From an uncultured Formosa sp. (GTDB lineage: Bacteria > Bacteroidota > Bacteroidia > Flavobacteriales > Flavobacteriaceae): DNA of 8,887 bases. Position 1 is the stretch's first letter, and the number at the start of each line of letters is the position of its first letter. A program made the position numbers and the translations under genes. A model generated the notes under the pieces. The model did no database searches, had not been told where the DNA came from, and worked only from the letters and a program-made list of their open reading frames with translations. Below, one piece after another: positions 1 to 7,231 of the stretch. The stretch covers positions 1 to 8,887 of the forward strand of contig CABXZJ010000031.1 in assembly GCA_902516685.1 (NCBI GenBank), read 5' to 3'.

Positions 1-2
1 TG

Positions 3-1112
3 GCTAATCATTTAGCTGTTAAACCAAATTTAAAAACAATAATAAGTTATATGGAGGCTGAAGGATACGATGTCGTTCTGGCTGGCAAAGGTCATGTGAA
101 ACCCAATTCTGTTTTTAAGTGGACTGAATACTTTAAATCTGTAGATCACCGTTATTTACCTTTTGAAAAGCTTGAAAATTATTTGGGAAATGTGAAAAAC
201 CCTTTTTGTGTTTTCGTTACATCAGATTTTCCGCACGGTCCTTATCCTAAAAATTCAAGTTACACAAAAGATGATATATATCAGTTACCATATGATAAAG
301 GTTTTTTTAGGAATTTTAAGAGAGGGTATTATCAAAATATAAAAGACGATAATGCACAATTAGAGCGTATTCTAGAAATAGTAGAAACTTATAATTTAGT
401 TCAAAATTCAATTTTCATATATGCTTCCGATCATGGTATTTCAGGTAAGTGGGGGGTTGCCGAACAAGGACTTAAAGTCCCTTTCATAGTTCGCTGGCCT
501 GGTGTTATAAAAGCTAATAGCAGCTCTGATACCATGTTGAATTTTGTAGATGTATTGCCTACCTTTTTAGATATTATTGGTGCTAATATTCCAAGTGAGA
601 TTGATGGCAAGAGTTTTAAACAAACACTTATGGGTGATTCAAGCCCTGTCCATAAGTATATATATTCAATCGCCACTAAGCAAAATATTAGAGAATGCAG
701 AGTTTTTCCTACGCGAGCAGTAAGAGACTCCAGGTATAAGTTTATAAGAAATTATAACTCTATTGATGTTGTAGCTTCAAATTATACTGATAATTCCGTA
801 ATTAATCAATTTATAAAAATTGGTGCTGAGTCGTTTCCAGACGTTCCGTATGAAGAATTATATGATTTGAAAATAGATCCATATCAAGAAAATAATTTAA
901 TAAAAGACAAGGAACTTTCAACTGTAAAAGAGCAGCTGTCAAATGCTTTAGAATCATGGATGATTTCACAAAATGATTTTTTATTGACTCAAAAAATGCC
1001 CCTAATTAAGCCCACTTTACATCCTTTAGACCGAGTTTCTAACTGGAATAAAGTAGCTTCAGATTTAGAAGGTAAATTAAATGAAAGTGATTATCTTACA
1101 TCTCATTATTAA
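3..1112 (+). CDS. Sulfatase, S1 (SGSH-like) family, 5' end missing
   Basis: The reading frame is open from base 3, so this is the 3' portion of a gene that begins before the window; the ATG at base 51 is internal. 369 residues are visible. Seen: an AGKGHV stretch matching the GKxH motif that carries a catalytic Lys/His in S1 sulfatases, FPHGPYP (the PHxP-type motif), and YASDHG, whose Asp-His (codons at 429-434) are the usual metal/sulfate ligands. These are followed by GKWG, VPFIVRWPG and TRAVRDSRYKFIRNYN, then the ELYDLxxDPxExxNL block typical of the sulfatase C-terminus. The tail resembles N-sulfoglucosamine sulfohydrolase (SGSH)-type proteins. The formylglycine (CxPSR) segment and any signal peptide lie upstream and cannot be checked. 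Family knowledge predicts hydrolysis of sulfate esters, probably in the periplasm; the substrate is unknown. The stop is 7 bp before the next sulfatase start, so the two are probably co-transcribed. Confidence 0.9.
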   Translation, partial: ANHLAVKPNLKTIISYMEAEGYDVVLAGKGHVKPNSVFKWTEYFKSVDHRYLPFEKLENYLGNVKNPFCVFVTSDFPHGPYPKNSSYTKDDIYQLPYDKGFFRNFKRGYYQNIKDDNAQLERILEIVETYNLVQNSIFIYASDHGISGKWGVAEQGLKVPFIVRWPGVIKANSSSDTMLNFVDVLPTFLDIIGANIPSEIDGKSFKQTLMGDSSPVHKYIYSIATKQNIRECRVFPTRAVRDSRYKFIRNYNSIDVVASNYTDNSVINQFIKIGAESFPDVPYEELYDLKIDPYQENNLIKDKELSTVKEQLSNALESWMISQNDFLLTQKMPLIKPTLHPLDRVSNWNKVASDLEGKLNESDYLTSHY

Positions 1113-1119
1113 AACAGTA

Positions 1120-2778
1120 ATGAATAAATTTAATTTATTTAAATATTTATTTTTCTGCTTATTACTTTCACTTTGTTTGCACAGTCAGGAGAGTAATAAC
1201 AAGCCTCTAAATGTGATTTGGATTAGTTGCGAAGATATGGGACCAGTTTTGAGCGCTTATGGTAATAAAACTATAAAGACCCCAAATATCGATCGCCTAG
1301 CTAATCAGGGTGTTAAATATACCAATGCCTACTCAACTGTGGGTGTATGTGCTCCCAGTCGATTTTCAATCATTACTGGTATGTATCCCGCCCGATTGGG
1401 TGCTCACAATATGCGCACTGGAGATCATAATAACTTTAAATGGCCAGAAGATGTCCAAATAAGGGAAGATAAAGGTGTTTTAGATAAATTAGGAAATAAC
1501 ATTCCTGATTACGAAGTAGTAACCCCTGATTATGTAAAACCTTTTACAGAATATTTGAGGGCTGATGGTTTCTATTGTGTAAACGACAATAAATGTGACT
1601 ATCAGTTCAACGCCCCTTTTACAGCATGGGATGATGTTTACGGCGGTGGATCATATAAAAATGCGCCAACAGGCACCCCATTTTTCTACGTTAAAAACTT
1701 TTACACAACCCATGAATCACGAATTTGGCGACGAAAGAATAAACCAATGACGGTATCGCCTGTTGATGTGCCTATTCCAGACTATTATCCTGATTTACCA
1801 ATAGTAAGAGAAGGAATCGCTAGAAAATACTCAAATATTGAAGCTTTTGACAAAGAGGTTGGAGAGTTACTTAATCAGTTTGAAGTTGATGGTGTACTGG
1901 ATAATTCAATTATCTTTTTTTGGAGTGACCATGGTGGTAACCTTTTACGTCAAAAAAGAGCTGTTGGTAATAGTGGACTTCATGTCCCTCTGATTGTTCG
2001 TTATCCTGATGGATTTAGAGCAGGTGAGACTGATAACAGAATGGTTTCTTTAATGGATTTAGGGCCAACTGTAATGTCATTAATCGGTATTAAACCACCA
2101 ACTTATATGGATGGTAAGGCATTTGCGGGTAAGTTTGAGGAAAATCCTCGAACCTATATATTTGGAAGCGCTGATCGCTTTGATGAATCTATTGATATGC
2201 AACGCTCGGTTTTAGATGGACGCTATGTATACATCAAGAATTTTATGCCACAGTTACCACTTATTTATAGAAACAAATATAGAGAGCAAATTCCGATGAA
2301 TAAGCAATTGATCGAACTAAATACGAAAGGAGTTCTTGAAGGCGAAGCAGCTTATATTTTTATGCAAAATAAACCCATAGAAGAATTATACGATCTTAGT
2401 TCTGATCCCTACGAGGTCAATAATTTAGCCTATAATCCCGATTTCATTGATAAATTATTAGAACTTAGAAATCAACTTTCTCAATGGCAATTAGATATTA
2501 ACGACCGAGGTTTCACACCCGAGAGTGAACTAATTAAAGAATTTTGGCCAAATATGGTTCAACCAACTACATCTAGTGTTATTATGAAAAGACAAAGTGG
2601 TAAAGTTATTTTGAGTTGTAAAACTAAAGGCTCATCAATTGCTTTTCAAACTGGAGACGCTATAGAATCAGATTATTGGCAGCTGTATACAACCCCAATA
2701 AAGCTAAAAAATAATGAAAAAATAAGAGCACGTGCAATTCGAATTGGATATAAAGCATCTAATATATTAACTAATTAA
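1120..2778 (+). CDS. Secreted Cys-type sulfatase (SGSH/S1_8-like) with C-terminal FN3-associated module
   Basis: 552 residues from the ATG at 1120. This start is preferred over the in-frame ATG at 1081 because it gives a classic signal peptide (MNKFNLFKYLFFCLLLSLCL, cleavage near HSQ) and avoids overlapping the upstream gene. Seen: WISCEDMGP with the metal ligands Glu38-Asp39, the formylglycine motif CAPSR with Cys77, Lys158 in NKCDYQF (the active-site Lys position in this subgroup), His198 in TTHES, and WSDHGG with Asp270-His271. An ELYDLSSDPYEVNNL block closes the catalytic domain, followed by a WQLD segment as in human SGSH. Residues about 482-552 (SIAFQT, LYTTPIKL, IRARAI, GYKAS) look like the CHB_HEX_C_1/FN3-associated beta-sandwich. 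Expected activity is desulfation of an oligosaccharide in the periplasm after Cys is converted to formylglycine; the substrate cannot be read from sequence. The next gene starts 3 bp after the stop. The S1_8 assignment is from memory of the family. Confidence 0.93.
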   Translation: MNKFNLFKYLFFCLLLSLCLHSQESNNKPLNVIWISCEDMGPVLSAYGNKTIKTPNIDRLANQGVKYTNAYSTVGVCAPSRFSIITGMYPARLGAHNMRTGDHNNFKWPEDVQIREDKGVLDKLGNNIPDYEVVTPDYVKPFTEYLRADGFYCVNDNKCDYQFNAPFTAWDDVYGGGSYKNAPTGTPFFYVKNFYTTHESRIWRRKNKPMTVSPVDVPIPDYYPDLPIVREGIARKYSNIEAFDKEVGELLNQFEVDGVLDNSIIFFWSDHGGNLLRQKRAVGNSGLHVPLIVRYPDGFRAGETDNRMVSLMDLGPTVMSLIGIKPPTYMDGKAFAGKFEENPRTYIFGSADRFDESIDMQRSVLDGRYVYIKNFMPQLPLIYRNKYREQIPMNKQLIELNTKGVLEGEAAYIFMQNKPIEELYDLSSDPYEVNNLAYNPDFIDKLLELRNQLSQWQLDINDRGFTPESELIKEFWPNMVQPTTSSVIMKRQSGKVILSCKTKGSSIAFQTGDAIESDYWQLYTTPIKLKNNEKIRARAIRIGYKASNILTN

Positions 2779-2781
2779 ATT

Positions 2782-4296
2782 ATGAAATCATCTAACAAAA
2801 TTTGGATTTTAATTCTTAGCATTTTTATACCATCAAACTTTTTAAATAGCCAGGCGAAAATAAAGCAAAAAAAAGAAATACTATCAATAAGTTCTCCTTC
2901 AAATGAGGTAAACAATCCAGTTCCAATTTTAAATAAAAAACATAATATACTTTTTATATCAATCGATGATTTTAGACCCAAAATAAACTCATATGGCGAG
3001 TCCCAAATGATTACTCCAAATTTAGATAAATTAGCTTCTGAAGGATTGCAATTCAATAATGCATTTACAAATATTGCGGTTTGCGGCGCTAGTAGGGCAA
3101 GTATTATGACTGGAATTAGACCAAGTCAAGAGCGCTACAATGATTACACCACAAGAGCCTCTAAAGATACTCCTGAGGCAATAACCTTAAATCAACTATT
3201 TATGGAAAATGGTTATGAGACTATTTCATATGGAAAAATTTATCATTTCCCAGATGACACAAAGAAATATTGGTCAGATAGTGATGGTGGAGCACACCAA
3301 GCAGATTACCAAGACCCAGAGGCTCAAGCACGTAAGAAAAATGGAGAGATTGGCGAACATGGTAGAAAAGGACCTGCTTTTGAATACCCAGAAATTGATG
3401 ACTATGTTTACAATGATGGAAAAATTACTAAACGGGCTTTGAAGAAAATGAAAGATTTAAAAAATTCAGATAAACCATTTTTTATGGCAGTTGGTTATGT
3501 TTCTCCTCATTTGCCTTTTATTCAACCCAAAAAATATTGGGATATGTATGATCACGCTAAAGTTTCATTAGCTGATAACCCTTATCAACCAAAAAATTCC
3601 CCTTTAGTAGCTATGGAATCTCAACATGATTCTGCTGAACTCAGGGGTATGTATTTAGATATTCCAAGTGAAGGGCCTCTGAGCGATGAAATGTCAAGAA
3701 ATTTAGTTCACGGCTATTATGCAAGCGTGAGCTACATGGATGTTTTGATAGGAGATTTAATCAAAGGTCTTGATGATATGGGACTCAGAGATAGTACTAC
3801 AATTATTTTGTGGAGTGACCATGGATTCTTTTTAGGGGAACACAGTTTATGGTGTAAGCACAGTACATTTTATGAAGCTGTAAAAATACCATTTATTATT
3901 TCTTCTCCAGGTTATCCGAAAAATCAAACCACTGAATCATTTACTGAGCTTGTTGATGTTTATCCAACTCTTTGTGAATTGACAGGAATTAAGGCTCCAA
4001 ATTATATTCATGGAAAGAGTTTGGTACCTGTTTTGAAAAATTCAAAGAAGCACATTAAGGATGAGATTTATACGAGATATAAACAAGGCGAAGCGGTAAT
4101 TGATAAAGATTTTTCATACACAGAATTTTATCAAGGAAAAGAATATTTAGGTAATATGTTGTTTGATTTAAATAAAGATAAAAGACAAAATATTGACATA
4201 TCTAAACTACCCAAAAACGAAGCTTTAGTTAAAAAATATAGCAAAAAATTAAAGGTTATGAGGGATTTTGTAAATAAGGATCCATTGAAAAAATAA
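2782..4296 (+). CDS. Iduronate-2-sulfatase-like sulfatase (S1_7-like)
   Basis: 504 residues with an N-terminal signal peptide (KIWILILSIFIPSNFLNSQ, cleavage near residue 24) followed by a Lys-rich linker. Catalytic features in order: FISIDDFRP with Asp62-Asp63, the formylglycine segment VCGASRASIMTG with Cys101, YGKIYH with Lys152 and His155, YVSPHLPF with His243, and WSDHGFFLGEHSLWCKHS with Asp346-His347. The IDDFRP, GKIYH and DHGxxLGEHxxW signatures match the iduronate-2-sulfatase group. In algal-polysaccharide loci this group acts on sulfated sugars other than iduronate, so the human name should not be taken as the substrate. The active-site motif has Ala instead of the commoner Pro (CxASR); this still fits the C-x-A/P-x-R pattern of anaerobic-type maturases. 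It starts 3 bp after the previous stop, so it is probably translated from the same mRNA. Likely location is the periplasm. Confidence 0.93.
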   Translation: MKSSNKIWILILSIFIPSNFLNSQAKIKQKKEILSISSPSNEVNNPVPILNKKHNILFISIDDFRPKINSYGESQMITPNLDKLASEGLQFNNAFTNIAVCGASRASIMTGIRPSQERYNDYTTRASKDTPEAITLNQLFMENGYETISYGKIYHFPDDTKKYWSDSDGGAHQADYQDPEAQARKKNGEIGEHGRKGPAFEYPEIDDYVYNDGKITKRALKKMKDLKNSDKPFFMAVGYVSPHLPFIQPKKYWDMYDHAKVSLADNPYQPKNSPLVAMESQHDSAELRGMYLDIPSEGPLSDEMSRNLVHGYYASVSYMDVLIGDLIKGLDDMGLRDSTTIILWSDHGFFLGEHSLWCKHSTFYEAVKIPFIISSPGYPKNQTTESFTELVDVYPTLCELTGIKAPNYIHGKSLVPVLKNSKKHIKDEIYTRYKQGEAVIDKDFSYTEFYQGKEYLGNMLFDLNKDKRQNIDISKLPKNEALVKKYSKKLKVMRDFVNKDPLKK

Positions 4297-4417
4297 ATAA
4301 CCAATAACTATTTATGAATTATGTAGTAATATTTATTCGTTCAATTTTTATATTTTTACTTTATTCATTAATTATTTAAGTTGTAAAATTTTAATTTAAG
4401 TTAAATAATTATTTATT
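4297..4417 (+). other. AT-rich intergenic gap between sulfatases and beta-helix gene
   Basis: This is the only sizeable gap in the window (121 bp, nearly all A/T); every other gene junction is 3-10 bp. It is the natural place for an internal promoter separating a sulfatase transcript from the beta-helix/xylanase/transporter transcript. No clear copy of the Bacteroidota promoter pattern (TTTG, then about 19 bp, then TAnnTTTG) was found, and there is no G+C-rich hairpin with a T tract that would mark a strong terminator. It does hold the inverted repeat listed separately. Confidence 0.4.
4369..4411. repeat. 11-bp perfect inverted repeat upstream of beta-helix gene
   Basis: TAATTATTTAA at 4369-4379 is the exact reverse complement of TTAAATAATTA at 4401-4411, with a 21-nt spacer. 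The right arm ends 6 bp before the ATG at 4418. It could be a weak stem in the 5' leader, an operator-like dyad, or chance: both arms are pure A/T in an AT-rich region, so coincidence is quite possible. Confidence 0.3.
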
Positions 4418-6685
4418 ATGATTTCTAGACTCTTTTTTTTGACTTTATTAATTTTTTCAAGTTTCAGCTTTGGGCAGGATTTCCAGGATTTCTATGTATC
4501 TAATAGTCATGGTCAAGATACTAATAGTGGCTCAGAATTTGCACCATTTAAGACAATTAATCGAGCTATTTCTTCTGTAAACCCAGGTGGTACCATTTAT
4601 GTGATGCAAGGAATATATAGAAATAATAATTTTGGTAGTGTAAATGTATCTAACTACACTAATATGAGTAATCCACATGTTGTTACAATAAATAAATCCG
4701 GAACAGAAGGAAATTATATTACATTAAGAAATTACCCAGGTGACCTACCTAAAATAGAGTTTGATGGTAAGGGGGGAATTCTAATTTCCAATAATATGAA
4801 TTATATTATTATTGATGGTTTTGAAGTAGAAGGTCCATCACAAGATATTAATTATGATATGGCGATGGCTAACAGGGAATATAAAGTTTCTGTTGCTGAG
4901 GACGACGATGATAGCACCAATTATAATCATAATTATTTTTCTGGAAAAGGAATTTGGGGTGGTTATGGAGCTCACCATCACATTATTATAAGAAACAATA
5001 TTGTTCACGATACTCCAGGATCTGCAATTCGTTTTAATGATTCTGATCACATAACAATTGAACATAATACTGTTTACAACGCTACTTGGTGGACATCTTC
5101 GGCTTCCAGTGCTGTTGTATATGCCGAAACAATTTCGGCTTCAGAATCTGACAATGGCTATGATATAAAAATGATTATGAGAGGAAATATAGTTTACAAC
5201 AATTGGAACCGTATTCCTTTTTATGTGACTCAACTTCCTGATAATTCTGGAAATACAAATCCTAATTATGGAACTGCTACATACAATAGTATATTAGATG
5301 GCCAGGGTCTTTATGTCACTAGAAGCGATGACAACTATAATGGTACGTTTTTGTTTGAAAATAATATTTGTGTTAACAATGGGAAAAATGGAATTAATTT
5401 TGACAACTCATTGTCTGCTTCAGCTATCTACCGAAATAATACACTTTACTTAAATGGTGTTCATGAATACATACAAGATTTATCTGTTGCAGACGGAAAT
5501 CCTGCTCATCGTGGTCAAAATGTTGCAGGAATTAAAGCCAATAGAGTTTTTAATGCGACAGTGGTTAATAATATAATTGTAACAAGATCTTTGGATGCAG
5601 CTCCATCTTATTATCAGAACGGATTTTCTGCACTCCAACTTAATCAAGTTAGTGGAACAAGAATAGCTAACAATAATATTTTTGTCAATGGTTCTTACGC
5701 CTGGCCAGCGACAGAAACTAACAACTTAGTTGATGTTGATCCTCAATTTATTTTACCGCCGAATGATACAGAAGGCCCTATTGATATGTCATCAGCTGAT
5801 TTTTCACTTAATGAAAACTCACCAGCAATCAATGCAGGAGATTTTAATTACTCTCCAATGTATGATATCTTGGGTAATCCAAGACCTGTACTTTCCAATG
5901 CTATTTCTTCATCAAGCTTTGAAAACTCAACTGGAGGATGGAGCGCATTTGGCTCAACCATTCAATCTTCTGAAACCACCTCTAGATCGGGAGCTTCGAG
6001 CCTATTAGTAACTGATCGAACTTTAAATTGGCATAGTCCAAAATTAGTTTTAGATAATTTATTAACAGTTGGCGATACATATACTTTTTACGTTTGGGTA
6101 AAATTAGCTGATGGTGTTTCAGGAAATTCGCAAATAACAATTAAAAATACCTCTTTAAACAACTATACTAGTGTTTCTTCAAGCACTCTTGTTTCAGATC
6201 AGGAGTGGACACTACTAAGCGGAGATTACAACTACGCTGCACCCGACAATTTATTTGTTTATGTAAAAGGTCCATCTATGGATGACGGGGGTGGTGATTA
6301 CTTCATTGATGATTTTTCACTTGTCCCTCAAGGTTATCCCGCAATTGATTTTTCAAATACCGATGATGACGATGTAGTTGATATTGGAGCTTATGAGTAT
6401 ATAGATCAATCGCTTGGTAATAGTGAAATAATTAATAACCAATTTGAAGCCATTAACTATCCAAATCCCGCCAAACATTATGTTTCGATTTCAAATTTAA
6501 GTATTGATGATAAAATTTTAATTTCTGATTTGTTGGGAAAAAATTATCAATTGTCTCAAACACAAAATTTTGAAAAAAATACTATCATATTAGATGTGTC
6601 AACTTTAAGCGCAGGTTTGTATTTAATCACAGTTTTAAATAATAAGACCCAAAGAACTCAAACTCTTAGACTAATTAAACAATAA
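4418..6685 (+). CDS. T9SS-secreted right-handed beta-helix protein with CBM22-like module
   Basis: 755 residues. Residues 1-20 form a signal peptide ending in FSFGQ. Residues about 24-475 are a right-handed parallel beta-helix: a DUF1565-type opening (FYVSNSHGQDTNSGSEFAPF, then TINRAISSVNPGGTIYV) and repeated N-rich rungs such as IIIRNNIVHDTPGSAIRF and ITIEHNTVYN. Residues about 492-637 resemble CBM22/CBM4_9: SSFENSTGGWSAFGS, TSRSGASSLLVTDRT, YTFYVWVKLADG, and a closing DYFIDDFSLV. Residues about 678-755 are a T9SS type A sorting domain (YPNPAKHYVSI, LISDLLGKNY, LSAGLYLITV), so the protein should be exported across the outer membrane. The fold is shared by polysaccharide lyases, some hydrolases and non-enzymatic binders; no catalytic set could be assigned. 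CBM22 modules usually bind xylan or mixed-linkage glucan, which fits the adjacent GH10 gene 7 bp downstream. Confidence is high for the domains and low for catalysis. Confidence 0.88.
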   Translation: MISRLFFLTLLIFSSFSFGQDFQDFYVSNSHGQDTNSGSEFAPFKTINRAISSVNPGGTIYVMQGIYRNNNFGSVNVSNYTNMSNPHVVTINKSGTEGNYITLRNYPGDLPKIEFDGKGGILISNNMNYIIIDGFEVEGPSQDINYDMAMANREYKVSVAEDDDDSTNYNHNYFSGKGIWGGYGAHHHIIIRNNIVHDTPGSAIRFNDSDHITIEHNTVYNATWWTSSASSAVVYAETISASESDNGYDIKMIMRGNIVYNNWNRIPFYVTQLPDNSGNTNPNYGTATYNSILDGQGLYVTRSDDNYNGTFLFENNICVNNGKNGINFDNSLSASAIYRNNTLYLNGVHEYIQDLSVADGNPAHRGQNVAGIKANRVFNATVVNNIIVTRSLDAAPSYYQNGFSALQLNQVSGTRIANNNIFVNGSYAWPATETNNLVDVDPQFILPPNDTEGPIDMSSADFSLNENSPAINAGDFNYSPMYDILGNPRPVLSNAISSSSFENSTGGWSAFGSTIQSSETTSRSGASSLLVTDRTLNWHSPKLVLDNLLTVGDTYTFYVWVKLADGVSGNSQITIKNTSLNNYTSVSSSTLVSDQEWTLLSGDYNYAAPDNLFVYVKGPSMDDGGGDYFIDDFSLVPQGYPAIDFSNTDDDDVVDIGAYEYIDQSLGNSEIINNQFEAINYPNPAKHYVSISNLSIDDKILISDLLGKNYQLSQTQNFEKNTIILDVSTLSAGLYLITVLNNKTQRTQTLRLIKQ

Positions 6686-6692
6686 TTCACAT

Positions 6693-6854
6693 ATGATTAA
6701 TAATGTTAAAAAACTAGTATTAATTAACATATTTACGCTGGTAATTTGTTTAATTAGTTGTGCAAATACTAACTCTAATCATCAAAATAATTCAATATCA
6801 CTTGCAGAAAATATAATTGCTGTTGCTCTTCGATTATTTTTCCATTCGGAGTAA
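6693..6854 (+). CDS. 5' fragment of the xylanase gene: lipoprotein signal plus out-of-place tail
   Basis: A 53-codon frame beginning 7 bp after the beta-helix stop. Codons 1-40 are the native xylanase N-terminus: a basic start (MINNVKK), a hydrophobic stretch, the LISC lipobox with Cys23 as the expected lipidation site, and an Asn/Ser-rich linker. Codons 41-53 (IIAVALRLFFHSE) come from the inserted antisense transporter DNA and are meaningless here. If expressed as written it would give only a tiny lipopeptide. It supplies the true start and export signal for the GH10 domain that resumes at 7106. Confidence 0.6.
   Translation: MINNVKKLVLINIFTLVICLISCANTNSNHQNNSISLAENIIAVALRLFFHSE
6765..6812 (+). 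repeat. 48-bp direct repeat, left copy
   Basis: Identical over 48 bp to 7058-7105; the flanking bases differ on both sides. It encodes xylanase codons 25-40 (NTNSNHQNNSISLAEN) in the native frame. In the right copy the same 16 codons are in frame with the rest of GH10, which shows that it is a duplicated piece of the xylanase gene and not an independent element. Confidence 0.97.
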
Positions 6855-7057
6855 TCAGCAACATCTGCAATCATAGCCCACAATAATGGTATGGTGATAC
6901 CATAAAAGAATCCATGTAAAATTTGAGACATAAAAATAAGTTCTATATCAGTTGTTTTAAAAAAGTTGAATAGAATTATAAAAACAGTAGAAATTACAAG
7001 AAATAAGCCAAAAATATTTCGTTTTCCATACTTATCGGCTAATGATTTAGACAAACC
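6813..7057 (-). pseudogene. Inverted internal fragment of a GPH-family sugar transporter gene
   Basis: On the minus strand this 245-bp stretch encodes about 80 residues of transmembrane protein: SLADKYGKRNIFGLFLVIST, then an ILFNFFKTTDIELIFMSQIL segment, then PLLWAMIADVADYSEWK and NNRRATAIIF. This matches the C-terminal half of MelB/XynP-like transporters, where ADxxDYxExKxxxR is a hallmark. It has no start, no N-terminal half and no proper end. The apparent minus-strand frame 6782-7078 uses a TTG start and a TGA stop that both fall inside the flanking 48-bp xylanase repeats, so those ends are accidental. The downstream transporter gene (from 8136) is cut off by the window before reaching this region, so the fragment may be an inverted copy of that same gene; that is inference. 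Confidence 0.85.
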
Positions 7058-7105
7058 AATACTAACTCTAATCATCAAAATAATTCAATATCACTTGCAG
7101 AAAAT
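7058..7105 (+). repeat. 48-bp direct repeat, right copy
   Basis: Perfect second copy of 6765-6812, offset by 293 bp. It is in frame with the GH10 catalytic domain that follows at 7106. At 48 bp it is far longer than usual transposon target duplications (2-14 bp). The insert lacks terminal inverted repeats and any transposase, so an insertion-sequence origin is not supported. Confidence 0.97.
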
Positions 7106-7231
7106 TTTAAAGGTTTATTTTACTTAGGAGCTGCTATTAACGAGCCCACTATTCTAGGCAACGATTCTAAATCCAAAAAGATTGTAATTAATCAGTTTAA
7201 TTCTATAACTCCTGAAAACTCGTTAAAATGG

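Noticed and set aside
1081..1119. ATG at 1081 as the start of the second sulfatase
   Set aside because: It would overlap the upstream gene by 32 bp and put 13 extra residues before an otherwise normal signal peptide. The ATG at 1120 gives a better export signal and a spacing like the other junctions.
3209..3442. Alternative-frame ORF inside the third sulfatase, and similar overlapping frames at 431-676 (-), 2775-3056 (-), 4838-5065 (-) and 5730-6008 (+)
   Set aside because: Each overlaps a well-supported gene in another frame, has no recognisable domain, and shows biased compositions expected of shadow frames.
4293..4315. Possible terminator hairpin after the third sulfatase (ATAAATA / TATTTAT)
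   Set aside because: The stem is only 7 A/T pairs with no G+C and no following T tract, too weak to call a terminator.
4314..4379. 21-codon hydrophobic frame (MNYVVIFIRSIFIFLLYSLI...) in the intergenic gap
   Set aside because: AT-rich DNA readily yields short Ile/Phe/Leu frames. There is no ribosome-binding site, no recognisable family and no coding signature beyond hydrophobicity.
6782..7078. Minus-strand 98-codon frame as an independent small membrane protein gene
   Set aside because: Its TTG start and TGA stop both lie inside the 48-bp repeats derived from the xylanase, and only the middle encodes transporter residues. It is an internal fragment of a larger GPH gene with no natural ends.
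6765..7105. Insertion sequence, integron cassette or CRISPR-like unit
   Set aside because: There are only two repeat copies, both part of the xylanase coding sequence, with no transposase, integrase or terminal inverted repeats. The insert is plainly inverted transporter coding DNA.
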